Part shown: positions 18,353 through 27,377 of the stretch, piece after piece
Numbering within the stretch: the stretch's first letter is position 1
How the letters are laid out: each line of letters opens with the position of its first letter
From: Pseudocolwellia agarivorans
Lineage (GTDB): Bacteria > Pseudomonadota > Gammaproteobacteria > Enterobacterales > Alteromonadaceae
Reading direction: 5' to 3'
DNA length: 64,000 nucleotides
Assembly: GCF_002000085.1 (NCBI RefSeq)
Contig: NZ_MUZU01000005.1
Span: 248,001-312,000 of the forward strand
The notes under the pieces: model-generated
Databases searched by the model: none
What the model was told of the DNA's origin: nothing
Seen by the model: the letters and a program-made list of their open reading frames with translations, nothing else
Translations under genes and position numbers: made by a program

Positions 18353-18970
18353 TTAATGATTAACCGCTGCAATTTGTTCAATATCTTTTTTCCAGCTGAT
18401 ATCGGTAATAGCGAGTGTTTTTAATGCTGAACGTAACGTTAATAACGCAAGTTGAGGAGTTTGACTAAAAGCTTTTTTTCCTTCTGCTGAAAGCATTTCA
18501 CCATTTTCACTGAGTAATACTTTTAATTGTTGGAGTGTTTTACCTTTTAATACTTTATTAATGCGCTGTATTGTATTGTCGTTGCACTCAGGGCTACGAC
18601 AGCGTTGGAAATAAAAGCCTTTGATACTTCTATCAACATTCATTGCCCATGCAATTTCAACCAAGCCCCATTTTGCCCATTCAGACCGGGCTTGTAAAAA
18701 ACCCACATGTTTATCATCTTTATAAAGTACATATAATGTATGTTTACCCACTTCACTTTGATGAATAGTAAACGGTAGTTGTTGTCTAACGGTTTGTCGG
18801 TCTTCTTCGGTAACGGTAGTGACAACAGAACGAAATTGATAACCTTGCTCGTAGATCATTTGAATAGCAGAGATGGGATCTCTCAATGAGCAAAAAGCGG
18901 CGTTTGCACTTGATAGAGTAAACGTTTCAATTATCCATAATAGTATTATGGCATTAATTTTATTGTTCAT
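18353..18970 (-). CDS. Exported protein of unknown function in the porin/cyclase operon
   Basis: 205 residues with a signal peptide (to about ANA, residue 24). The middle (residues 75-125: TLYVLYKDDKHVGFLQA and EIAWAMNVDRSIKGF) loosely recalls FMN-binding-domain proteins, in which a small exported domain carries flavin, but the Ser/Thr-Gly flavinylation motif is not obvious. Two cysteines sit in QRCRSPECND. It lies 15 bp after the porin gene and 9 bp before the diguanylate cyclase gene, so it is a good candidate for a periplasmic partner that modulates the cyclase. No family is assigned with confidence. Confidence 0.6.
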   Translation of the reverse strand: MNNKINAIILLWIIETFTLSSANAAFCSLRDPISAIQMIYEQGYQFRSVVTTVTEEDRQTVRQQLPFTIHQSEVGKHTLYVLYKDDKHVGFLQARSEWAKWGLVEIAWAMNVDRSIKGFYFQRCRSPECNDNTIQRINKVLKGKTLQQLKVLLSENGEMLSAEGKKAFSQTPQLALLTLRSALKTLAITDISWKKDIEQIAAVNH

Positions 18971-18985
18971 TAATATTCCTTGCCA

Positions 18986-20089
18986 TTACATTCTGTATCT
19001 TAGTTGTACACTTAAAAGAGGGTCTACGTCTATAGTTGGCGTATCTTTCAATTTATGTTGGTATTGGGCGCTAACGTCAAAACCTTGATAACTTAGCCAT
19101 TGAATACCAACTAACCAATAACTTGTTGAATGGGTTTTATCATTCACTTCATGATTAATTTCAGTACTTTGGTAACCTAGTTGCAAATAGCTTGAAAGGT
19201 TTTCTTGTGGGTTTTTCCAACGTATTTCGGTAAAAGCGTTTAAGGTATCGTTACCGGCGGTTTGACCAACGGAAGATTCGAACATAAATTGCCATTGATA
19301 ATAATAATAGGAAGCATCAATACCTATTTTTTTACGGTGAGTAATACCATTTCCACCTAATACATCACCGGTAAACCAGGATATTCCTGTGACTAGGTTT
19401 TTATTACCAGGGGTGCCCACACGGCCTGAAAATATATGAGGGTTTCCTGCGCTTCTAATTTCATTACCGGAACCGCGAGTTAATGCTATTTCATATTCTA
19501 GATTGGGTAGAATACCGTTTACTGACAAGCCCCAATCAGCTTTTATGCCTCTATCGCCTGTTGTAAGTTGGCGTAAGGTGCCATTAGTGTCTATTTGGTA
19601 TTCCAAACCGAAAGGTATTTCAAAGTGACCTACACGAATATTGAATTTACCTTGGTTTAAGCCAGTATAGTTAAAATTAGCAATGCGCCATGTAAGCTGT
19701 GTATCGTTACCATCATCAAAAATAAAAGGCGCTTTTTGGACGTTATTTAACTTAACGATATAGGGTTGAAAAGTAAGGGTGCCAATGTCTTGTGTAGCAT
19801 TACTGAAAATATTATGAAAATCTAACCCTATAACATGCATAAAATCATTTTTGTTTTTATCTGCGTTATGGGTTATTCGAGTAGAAGCATCAATAGCCCA
19901 TCGGCTATTTTTACCAAATGATATTGAATCTAATGTGTTTGCATACAATGTCTGTGAAAGAAAAAGCGAGCACGGCATGCTAAGCGCTATAAAGGTTATA
20001 AGATTCTTTTTCAAAGGGTACAAATCATTATCCTTAAATTGATTTTGGGCAAACCAATTGTTCTTTGTATAGGTTAAACTAGCGCACAA
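18986..20089 (-). CDS. Outer-membrane beta-barrel (porin-like) protein
   Basis: Up to 367 residues. A signal sequence KKNLITFIALSMPCSLFLS followed by a cut near YANT is preceded by an odd 25-residue extension; a TTG start in DLYPLKK, with AAGGA upstream, may be the true start. The mature part has alternating polar/aromatic strands throughout and ends with VQLRYRM, a typical outer-membrane barrel C-terminus apart from the last residue. First gene of the porin / periplasmic protein / diguanylate cyclase operon. Function (solute channel or sensor) unknown. Confidence 0.65.
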   Translation of the reverse strand: MCASLTYTKNNWFAQNQFKDNDLYPLKKNLITFIALSMPCSLFLSQTLYANTLDSISFGKNSRWAIDASTRITHNADKNKNDFMHVIGLDFHNIFSNATQDIGTLTFQPYIVKLNNVQKAPFIFDDGNDTQLTWRIANFNYTGLNQGKFNIRVGHFEIPFGLEYQIDTNGTLRQLTTGDRGIKADWGLSVNGILPNLEYEIALTRGSGNEIRSAGNPHIFSGRVGTPGNKNLVTGISWFTGDVLGGNGITHRKKIGIDASYYYYQWQFMFESSVGQTAGNDTLNAFTEIRWKNPQENLSSYLQLGYQSTEINHEVNDKTHSTSYWLVGIQWLSYQGFDVSAQYQHKLKDTPTIDVDPLLSVQLRYRM

Positions 20090-20252
20090 TGTATAATGTT
20101 ATAGTACTTACATTATATATCTACACATTTGTATTGTAGTACAAAATGCGTAGGTGGAGATAAAATCGTATTTTTATCACAATAAATGACGATAACTTAT
20201 TACGTCGTTTTTCTAATTTTCCTGTCCTTTTTTACGTTATCAAGTGGGTTAC

Positions 20253-21449
20253 ATGTCATCAAAAAAACAAATATTGTCAGATAAATGGTTAGCCATTTTG
20301 TTGGCTATGTTAGTGGGGGTTACGCCTTTTTCGTTAGACACGTACTTACCCGCTATTCCGGCAATGGCTGAAAGTTTTAAAGTTAATGTGCATGTTATAG
20401 AACAAACGTTAGGTATTTTTTTATTAGGAACCGCTTTTGGGCAGTTATTTGGTGGGCCAATTTCTGATTTTAAAGGCCGAAAATTTGTTTCTACCGTAGG
20501 ACTTATTGTTTTCTTATTTGCTTCGTTAGCTATTTATTACAGTACTAATATTCAACAAGTTATGTGGCTAAGATTTATACAAGCTATTGGTTCGGGTATG
20601 GCTTTAGTTGTTGTAGGTGCCATTGTAAGAGATACGTATGATGGAGCTAAAGCGGCGGGACTTTTTGCTTTGATTGGTTTGATTATGATGGCAGCACCCG
20701 TTCTTGCTCCCATTGTTGGTGCGGTGCTGCATAATTTTTATGGTTGGCGTTCTATCTTTTTGTTTTTAACAGTATTTGGTGGCGCACTGTTAATAATAAA
20801 TACGCTTATGTTTAAAGAAACGAATCAACAAACCAGTAAGTTTACGTTAAATACCGTTAAAAAAATTAGTCAGCAATATGTTGTAGTTTTTAAGAAGAAA
20901 GAAGCGCTTGGCTTTTTATTTTTTGGTGCTTTAAGTTTTTCGTCAATGTTTGCTTTTTTAACAGAATCTCCGTTTGTTTATATGACCCTTTATGGAGTAG
21001 AGCCAGAAACCTATCCTATTCTTTTTGGCGCTAATATTATTGTAATGGCTATATTTAACCGCATTACAGCGCAAAAACTAAAAACAACTCAACCGGTTAA
21101 AATTTTAAAAGTAGGGGTTTGTGTTCAATTTATTACTAACTTATCGCTATTTATTGCCGCTTTTTTCTTTAACCCACCATTACCTGTAGTTGTGTGTTTA
21201 GTGATGTTTTCTGTAGGTTCGCAAGGGTTAATTGTTGCTAACATAATGTCTTGTTATATGGACCATTTTCCAACGGGTAGTGGTACAGCAAATGCAGTAT
21301 TGGGTACATCACAATTTTTGTTTGCCTCAATAGTTGGTTGGATAACAACCTTGCTGCATGACGGTACACTTATGCCAATGGCGACTATGATGTTTTCATC
21401 TACCGTTGTAGCCGTTATTTTATTAGTGAGCTTTTCAAAAGTTAAATAA
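20253..21449 (+). CDS. Bcr/CflA-type MFS drug/H+ antiporter
   Basis: About 398 residues from the ATG at 20253 (a GTG three codons upstream is also possible). Twelve hydrophobic helices; MFS signatures include TPFSLDTYLPAIPAMAE in TM1 and GPISDFKGRK in loop 2-3, both characteristic of the Bcr/CflA (DHA1) subfamily that exports drugs such as bicyclomycin and also dipeptides or cysteine. Single gene, divergent from the porin operon and followed by tRNA-His on the other strand. Confidence 0.88.
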   Translation: MSSKKQILSDKWLAILLAMLVGVTPFSLDTYLPAIPAMAESFKVNVHVIEQTLGIFLLGTAFGQLFGGPISDFKGRKFVSTVGLIVFLFASLAIYYSTNIQQVMWLRFIQAIGSGMALVVVGAIVRDTYDGAKAAGLFALIGLIMMAAPVLAPIVGAVLHNFYGWRSIFLFLTVFGGALLIINTLMFKETNQQTSKFTLNTVKKISQQYVVVFKKKEALGFLFFGALSFSSMFAFLTESPFVYMTLYGVEPETYPILFGANIIVMAIFNRITAQKLKTTQPVKILKVGVCVQFITNLSLFIAAFFFNPPLPVVVCLVMFSVGSQGLIVANIMSCYMDHFPTGSGTANAVLGTSQFLFASIVGWITTLLHDGTLMPMATMMFSSTVVAVILLVSFSKVK

Positions 21450-21544
21450 TGAAAGAAATACTTTTTGACGTAACTAATGTTTAGCGTTTATTGAGTTATA
21501 TAAGAACTTGAACAGTGATGGCAGTATTTTGATTTAAAGAAAGA

Positions 21545-21621
21545 TGGGGTGGCTAAAGGGACTTGAACCCTCGACAACCGGAATCACAATCCGGGGCTCT
21601 ACCAACTGAGCTATAGCCACC
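21545..21621 (-). tRNA. tRNA-His (anticodon GTG)
   Basis: 77 nt including an encoded CCA. On the minus strand it begins GGTGGCTATAGCTCAG with the extra 5' G typical of tRNA-His, the anticodon loop reads TTGTGAT (GTG), and the T-arm is GGTTCAAGTCC. The 7-bp acceptor stem pairs fully. Confidence 0.97.
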
Positions 21622-21724
21622 ACTGATATTACTTGAAGCGCCCAGTGATAAGGCGCGAGGATTGTATTGTATTTTGCTGTTTGATATCAAGATAAATCTA
21701 CAATTTATTCGTATTTAATTACTT

Positions 21725-22579
21725 TTAATGTTTAATGAGTAATATATCGCAAGGTAATTCACTTAATAGTGCTGTTGTTGTGCTACCAATCCATAATTGT
21801 TCTAGTTTATTTCTCGCTACTAATCCCATAGCAAGTACATCAATATGATGTTGGTGTATGTATTCAGTCAGGGCTTCTTCAGGAACGCCTTCGAGTAATA
21901 TACATTGCTCATTTTGAAGTCTTAGCCTTTTGGCAAAAACGTCTAATCCGTCGTTATGCATTGCGAGTACTTTATGTTTATATTTAGTAAGTACTGATGC
22001 TACATAGTAACAATGGGCTACGGTTAATTTTGCCGTTAATTTTTTTGACCAATGTTGTGTTAATAATACGATGTTGTCGTCTATTTTTCCTGGACGAGCA
22101 TGTTCATGTAGTGGATCCACAGCGGCAAGTATGTTGACTGGGTGTTTCCAGGCTTTTTTATTTAATAGTAAAACAGGCGCGTTGATATCGGTGAGTTGTT
22201 GAAAAATAGGATGGCGCTTCGCTGAAATATTATCTTCAATAATTACAACACTGTTTTGGGTGCTTGTTATTTCAGTATTGAGTGCTGCAAAGTAGTTGGT
22301 TGATTGGTTAATGGTAATCTCAACTTTAATTGCATTCATGGTGAAAAATTTAAGCAATTGCTGTTGTTTTTGTTCTATTGTGGTTAATAACTCTTGCGAT
22401 AATGTATCTTTGTTATTTAATAAATGCCAATATCCGCGGCCCGTTAATTGTGCACTTGCGTCAATAACAATTTTTACAGGTTTTTGATGAATTTGGGCAA
22501 GTTGAACAACTTTGTCCAATGATGTGTTTTGATAATAAAACCGACTGTCAATAAACCAAATTAATTGCTCTGTTATCAT
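21725..22579 (-). CDS. Tandem universal stress protein (UspE-like)
   Basis: 284 residues from the ATG at 22579, preceded by AAGGTG; a longer frame reaching 22648 is unlikely. Two Usp domains in tandem; the second ends with GVPEEALTEYI, VLAMGLVARN and GSTTTALLSELPCDILLIKH, the usual UspE-like C-terminus. The nucleotide-binding G-x2-G-x9-G-S/T pattern is only partly kept in the second domain, so ATP binding is uncertain. Universal stress proteins support survival in starvation and oxidative stress. It is divergent from the antiporter gene. Confidence 0.8.
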   Translation of the reverse strand: MITEQLIWFIDSRFYYQNTSLDKVVQLAQIHQKPVKIVIDASAQLTGRGYWHLLNNKDTLSQELLTTIEQKQQQLLKFFTMNAIKVEITINQSTNYFAALNTEITSTQNSVVIIEDNISAKRHPIFQQLTDINAPVLLLNKKAWKHPVNILAAVDPLHEHARPGKIDDNIVLLTQHWSKKLTAKLTVAHCYYVASVLTKYKHKVLAMHNDGLDVFAKRLRLQNEQCILLEGVPEEALTEYIHQHHIDVLAMGLVARNKLEQLWIGSTTTALLSELPCDILLIKH

Positions 22580-22701
22580 ATATAGTTGCACCTTAAGGAC
22601 TTTCACTTGAGTATATCGTAATAATTTAATTTGTTTACCATTTTTCAAGTGTTTGTCATGTTTTTATATTTTTCATAATACAGTTTAACTACAGGATAAT
22701 T

Positions 22702-23868
22702 ATGCATTTAGATCCCTTTATGCCGCAAATGGTGAGTATTATTTTTATTGTACTCGCACTAGGTTTTGTTCTTAAATTATTGCATCAGCCTCATGTTGTT
22801 GCTTATTTAATTGTGGGTATTGTGATTGGCCCATGGGGAATGGGACTTGTAAGTGATACCGATAGTATTAGTCGTTTAGGTGCTGCGGGTGTTGTTTTTT
22901 TATTGTTTTTTGTCGGTATGGAAACCGATGCTAAAAAGTTAGTAGAAAACTGGAAGCTGGCTATTTTTGGTACTTTGCTACAAATAGCATTAAGTGTAGG
23001 TTTTGTTTGGATGCTCGGCTTGTATTTTCAGTGGGGGATTGAGCGCGTTATTTTAATTGGTTTTGTGATCAGTTTAAGCAGTACGGCAATTGTGATCAAA
23101 CTTTTGCAAGACAGCAATACGTTAGATTCTAAAGTTGGCCAAGGTGCATTAGGAATATTGCTTGCGCAAGATTTAGCGATTATTCCTATGTTGATTATTA
23201 TTGGTTTATATAAAACAGACGCGGTTGAAAGTGCCCATATGGGCAAACAGGTTTTTGGCTCTATTGTGGCGGCTATATTTTTAGCTTTCATCATTGTAAA
23301 AAAAGTCGTGCATATTCCGTTAGCTAAGTGGCTTAAGCATGATCATGAATTACAGTTATTTGCGGGTTTAGGTATTTGTTTTGGTTTGTCTATGCTGACG
23401 GCGTGGTTTGAACTGTCGACTGCTTTAGGCGCTTTTTTGGGTGGGATGTTAATTGGTGCAGCCAAAGAAACGCAGTGGGTGCATCATAATTTAAATCCGT
23501 TAAAAGTACTTTTTGTGGCATTGTTTTTTATCTCGGTGGGAATGATGCTTGATGTTGATTTCTTAATGGCTAATTGGATTCAAGTTATATCATTAGTGTT
23601 GGCGGCGTTAATAACCAATACTTTTATTAATGCGGGTATTTTGAAAATTTCTAACTTTTCGTGGAAAGAAAGTTTATACGCTGGCGCTTTGTTATCGCAA
23701 ATAGGAGAGTTCAGTTTTGTGTTAGCGGCAGTGGGTAATCAAGCAAATATTATTAATCAATATGGTTATCAGTTAGCGATTTGTGTTATTGCTTTATCGT
23801 TACTTATTAGCCCGCTGTGGATTGCTTTAAGTAAGAAATTGATTAAATACGAAGAGACAAAAAGTTAA
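22702..23868 (+). CDS. CPA2 cation/proton antiporter (KefB-type membrane domain)
   Basis: 388 residues with about 12 transmembrane helices. Recognisable segments are HQPHVVAYLIVGIVIGPWG near the start, GVVFLLFFVGMETD, SLSSTAIVIKLL and LLAQDLAIIPML. It is the Na+/K+:H+ exchanger domain of the CPA2 (KefB/KefC/RosB) family, but it stops after the membrane part: the cytosolic RCK/TrkA-N domain of KefB is absent. The ion moved cannot be decided. A strong hairpin follows. Confidence 0.88.
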   Translation: MHLDPFMPQMVSIIFIVLALGFVLKLLHQPHVVAYLIVGIVIGPWGMGLVSDTDSISRLGAAGVVFLLFFVGMETDAKKLVENWKLAIFGTLLQIALSVGFVWMLGLYFQWGIERVILIGFVISLSSTAIVIKLLQDSNTLDSKVGQGALGILLAQDLAIIPMLIIIGLYKTDAVESAHMGKQVFGSIVAAIFLAFIIVKKVVHIPLAKWLKHDHELQLFAGLGICFGLSMLTAWFELSTALGAFLGGMLIGAAKETQWVHHNLNPLKVLFVALFFISVGMMLDVDFLMANWIQVISLVLAALITNTFINAGILKISNFSWKESLYAGALLSQIGEFSFVLAAVGNQANIINQYGYQLAICVIALSLLISPLWIALSKKLIKYEETKS

Positions 23869-23873
23869 GTAAC

Positions 23874-23911
23874 TTAATGGTTACCGTAGCAAATATTACG
23901 GTAACCATTAA
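23874..23911. terminator. Convergent terminator-like palindrome
   Basis: A perfect 15-bp inverted repeat (arm TTAATGGTTACCGTA) with an 8-nt loop lies between two convergent genes, 6 bp after the antiporter stop and 7 bp before the other. There is no long U-tract, but position and strength fit a bidirectional stop. Confidence 0.65.
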
Positions 23912-23917
23912 TAAACG

Positions 23918-24376
23918 TTATAGCTGTTGAAGTGCCATCATTATGATATCGCCAAAGCCCCAAATGATTGTGCCAAAAATAAGTAATAGGCCTTCAATAA
24001 TCCCTACATTAAATTTGATTGAGTTCATCAAATTATTTGCTTGGTCGGTAAAATCCCCTTCAATATCGGTTAATTCTTTTTCAATAAAGTCTTTGTCAGC
24101 CTTTATTAATCTAAGCTTTCGCTTTTTTTGTAATAGCTCTACGCGCTTTCTAATTTCTAGTCGGCTGATCAGTAGGCGTTCCTGAATAATACCTGAGAAA
24201 CCCGACATAATACCTAGTACAACCACTAAACTACCTGAACGTGATAACCATTCCTTATTTAGTAAGTTTATGGTCGAAAAATAATATCCTAAACCCAGAA
24301 TAACAAAGCTGAGCAACACGATAATAACTTGGCTACGAGTACTCATTTTGATGGGTATTTTTACATCTAAAGCCAT
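23918..24376 (-). CDS. Small membrane protein of unknown function
   Basis: 152 residues. Two adjacent hydrophobic helices (about 17-33 and 45-63), a charged coiled-coil stretch (65-112, rich in RKRVELLQKKRK), and a third helix at about 122-145. The predicted start overlaps the end of the CorA-like gene by 10 nt, with AAGAAG upstream, so the two are translationally coupled and probably work together, perhaps as an accessory subunit. No family recognised. Confidence 0.6.
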   Translation of the reverse strand: MALDVKIPIKMSTRSQVIIVLLSFVILGLGYYFSTINLLNKEWLSRSGSLVVVLGIMSGFSGIIQERLLISRLEIRKRVELLQKKRKLRLIKADKDFIEKELTDIEGDFTDQANNLMNSIKFNVGIIEGLLLIFGTIIWGFGDIIMMALQQL

Positions 24377-25335
24377 TTTTTCTTCTTAAATAATAATATT
24401 AAACTGGTGGCTAAAAAGCCCATAAAACCGAGTAGATAAAAGTATCCGTGAGTAACTTTTAATTCAGGTATGTATTCAAAATTCATCCCGTAAAGACCAG
24501 CTAAAAAGCCTAATGGAATAAATATCGCGGTGATCACCGTTAATACTCGCATGGTGGCATTTAGTTGATGAGAAGTTACCGATAAATAGCCATTAATTAA
24601 ATCGCTACAAATATCGTAGTGCATTTGCGACAAGCTTAATAAGCGCTCTATACGTTCATGTACATCAATAACGGTATGTAGATCCGCTTGGTTAATAATA
24701 GTGGTTTCATCGGTAACTAATATTTTTAGTTCAGCGCCAATATTACTGTGGTAGCTAAAGGTTCGTTTGAGCTTGGTTAATCTTGATTGATACAAGGTAA
24801 TTTCTTGCATCATTTTATCATCGCCACCGAGTTGAAATTTATCTTCAAGTGCTTCTAGCTTTTCTTCAAACTCAAATAATTTTTGTAGATAAATACCACA
24901 GCTGTAATGAAAAATTCTTAAAGCGAGTGTGATTGGGCTTTTACCTAAAAAACCTTCACCTTCGGCACTGAATAAACTGTTTATTGATAGAGAATCTTTT
25001 GCATGGCTGGTAATTAATATATTGTTACTAACAAACATACTAATTTGTAAATGCTCAAATAATAAATCGTCTTTTGGCTGATAAATACCGCGGTAAAGCA
25101 TAAAAATATAATTTTTAAACAGTTCTATTTTAGGAGGGTGACGGTCTCTTTGAGCATCTTTTATTGCTAATGAATGACAGCCAAGTTCTTGTAATAATAG
25201 TTTTTCTTGTTCTTTGTCATGCGAATCAATATCTATCCATAAATAGGTGTTTGAGTCTGCGCGCCACGTATCAATTAATTCTTCAGTACCATAAATACAG
25301 GTTTTATCTGCTTTTAAAAGCATACATTTAATCAT
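24367..25335 (-). CDS. CorA-family divalent cation transporter
   Basis: 322 residues. Large N-terminal cytosolic funnel domain, then two C-terminal transmembrane helices with the signature YGMNFEYIPEL (GMN selectivity motif) and a basic tail FKKKKWL. GMN points to Mg2+/Co2+/Ni2+ transport rather than the GIN/GVN variant of typical ZntB; ZntB-like zinc transport is still possible. Upstream gene of a two-gene unit with the small membrane protein. Confidence 0.88.
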   Translation of the reverse strand: MIKCMLLKADKTCIYGTEELIDTWRADSNTYLWIDIDSHDKEQEKLLLQELGCHSLAIKDAQRDRHPPKIELFKNYIFMLYRGIYQPKDDLLFEHLQISMFVSNNILITSHAKDSLSINSLFSAEGEGFLGKSPITLALRIFHYSCGIYLQKLFEFEEKLEALEDKFQLGGDDKMMQEITLYQSRLTKLKRTFSYHSNIGAELKILVTDETTIINQADLHTVIDVHERIERLLSLSQMHYDICSDLINGYLSVTSHQLNATMRVLTVITAIFIPLGFLAGLYGMNFEYIPELKVTHGYFYLLGFMGFLATSLILLFKKKKWL

Positions 25336-25522
25336 CAGATTCTCTTTCTTAAAGTGTTACACATAATGGGATTATTAAATGACAGTATATAGTGATATTA
25401 CGAGATTTGTTTAACGAGTTATTTTTGTTAGCTTGTTCAAAATAATTAATTATCTTTACCTAGGTATACTCTATAGACTACTAAATTAGTCTTTATATTC
25501 AATATTATTCATTCGGTGTCAT

Positions 25523-26557
25523 ATGTCTTTAGATATTATTAGCTGGGTTGCCATTGCCTTATGTATTTCGCAATCTGCTATTTTTTCAGGGTTAAATATA
25601 GCGTTATTTTCGCTAAGTCGATTACAGCTTGAGGTTGAATCGGCAAAAGGAAACAAAGCCGCTAAAAACGTTTTAGCTTTACGAAACGATTCTAATTTTT
25701 TATTAACCACTATTTTGTGGGGAAACGTAGGAATTAACGTGTTGCTCACGTTATTGTCTGATTCTGTACTTGCTGGTATTAGTGCCTTTATGTTTTCGAC
25801 CATTGCAATAACGGTGATTGGTGAAATTACGCCACAGGCTTATTTCTCAAGAAACGCATTAAAAATGGGGAGTATGCTATCTCCTGTGATCAAGTTTTAT
25901 CAAATATTATTTTACCCTGTAGCTAAACCTACGGCATTAATACTTGATGCTTGGTTAGGTAAAGAAGGCATAACGTATTTAGCTGAAAGCGAATTGAGCA
26001 GTATTATTCGTAAGCATATCGAAGCTGAAGAAACAGATATTAACCACGTTGAAGGTATTGGTGCTCTGAACTTTTTTAAACTTGATAAAATTTCAGTCGC
26101 TGAAGAAGGTGAGCTGATTGATCCTGACTCTATTATTGCGTTGCCAACTAAAATGGATTTACCGATCATTCCGGATATTTCTTCAGGGCCAGATAATGAG
26201 TTTCTACAATTATTAAATAAATCAGGGCATCGTTGGGTCGTGTTAACCAATGAAGAAGGTGACCCTTTGGTTGTGGTAGATTCAGATGCCTTTTTACGTG
26301 ATGCGTTTTTAGCTCCTGATAAATTTGATCCCTATAAATATTGTCATCGTCCTACAATTATCACAGACGATTCAACAATGTTAAATAATGCCATTATAAA
26401 AATGAAAATGAGCGAGTCTGTAGATCAGTCTTTTGATGGTGTAATTGAGCGCGATGTATTGCTTATTTGGGCTGAAAATAAACGTATTATTACAGGGGCT
26501 GATATCTTTGGCTTATTATTAAAAGGTATGCAACCACAAGAAGTATTGCTAACGTAA
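25523..26557 (+). CDS. DUF21/CNNM-type membrane protein
   Basis: 344 residues. An N-terminal DUF21 domain with four hydrophobic segments (SQSAIFSGLNIALFSLSR, then GEITPQAYFSRNALKMG) as in CNNM/CorC proteins, which export Mg2+ or Co2+. The C-terminal half (about 180-344) probably holds a degenerate CBS pair. It starts a four-gene plus-strand operon with a DUF432 protein, MscS and a DUF1285 protein (gaps 22, 9 and 29 bp), suggesting a shared role in ion or osmotic homeostasis. Confidence 0.8.
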   Translation: MSLDIISWVAIALCISQSAIFSGLNIALFSLSRLQLEVESAKGNKAAKNVLALRNDSNFLLTTILWGNVGINVLLTLLSDSVLAGISAFMFSTIAITVIGEITPQAYFSRNALKMGSMLSPVIKFYQILFYPVAKPTALILDAWLGKEGITYLAESELSSIIRKHIEAEETDINHVEGIGALNFFKLDKISVAEEGELIDPDSIIALPTKMDLPIIPDISSGPDNEFLQLLNKSGHRWVVLTNEEGDPLVVVDSDAFLRDAFLAPDKFDPYKYCHRPTIITDDSTMLNNAIIKMKMSESVDQSFDGVIERDVLLIWAENKRIITGADIFGLLLKGMQPQEVLLT

Positions 26558-26579
26558 ACTGATTTTTAGGTTAATAAAA

Positions 26580-27368
26580 ATGCAAAGTACACCATGGTGG
26601 GGAATAGTTGATATTCCAGAAAACAATAGTTTTTTATTAGAAAGTACCAACTTTACCCTTGCTGTTGAACACAAAAATAAAGAATGGTGTGTTCACATTA
26701 AACGAGATAATAACGCTAATGCTGAAGCGCCTGAAAATACATTTACGCGTACGCAGGGAGCGTTTTCTCCTGAAGACTTTAGCGATGTTAGTAGGCACAT
26801 AACCAGTGGTAATACTCACACGGTAGAAATAAAACCAAGTTTGGCAGATAGAACTGTGGTGTGTCGACCTAAGTCACCTATTACCATTGTACCTGGTGCA
26901 AGTGTGGTTATGTATTTAAGTACACCTATTTGGTTAACAGTAAGCGTGAAGGATAAAACGGTTATTCTACTTAAAGAGGTTGCTACACAACGTTTGTCTG
27001 ATACCTGGTTTGGTGCGTCTACCCGAGAAGGCGAGTTATGTTATGCCAGTCAAACAATAGGGCGTTTAGATATTGATAAACTTCCTTTTAGAGAGCAACG
27101 AGCGGTAACACCTTTGCTGATTGAAAATAAGGCGAGTAACGATTTGATTTTTGAAAGGATAGCATTACCTGTGCCATCACTTTCATTATTTACTACGCCA
27201 TCGGGGCAGTTATGGACACAAAATGTAACGCTAACCAGAGAAAACGATGGCGATTTTGCTAAATTAAAACTGGGTGCTCCTCAACCTGATTCAACATTAG
27301 TTAATGGCCCTAGAGTGGATTTAGGTCATGGGCAATTAATACGAGCGTTTAGTGCAATATTTAGTTAG
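26580..27368 (+). CDS. DUF432 family protein
   Basis: 262 residues, no signal peptide or membrane helix. The N-terminus (WWGIVDIP, then KEWCVHI), RPKSPITIVPGASVVMYLSTPIW near residue 100 and WFGASTREGELCYAS near 145 match the pattern I know for DUF432. Function unknown. DUF432 genes often neighbour MscS-type channel genes, as here (9 bp upstream of mscS), so a role linked to the channel is inferred. Confidence 0.7.
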   Translation: MQSTPWWGIVDIPENNSFLLESTNFTLAVEHKNKEWCVHIKRDNNANAEAPENTFTRTQGAFSPEDFSDVSRHITSGNTHTVEIKPSLADRTVVCRPKSPITIVPGASVVMYLSTPIWLTVSVKDKTVILLKEVATQRLSDTWFGASTREGELCYASQTIGRLDIDKLPFREQRAVTPLLIENKASNDLIFERIALPVPSLSLFTTPSGQLWTQNVTLTRENDGDFAKLKLGAPQPDSTLVNGPRVDLGHGQLIRAFSAIFS

Positions 27369-27377
27369 AGAAATACT

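Noticed and set aside
18353-18970. The exported orphan as a YfiR homologue
   Set aside because: The sequence does not show YfiR (DUF4154) features; only the operon logic is similar.
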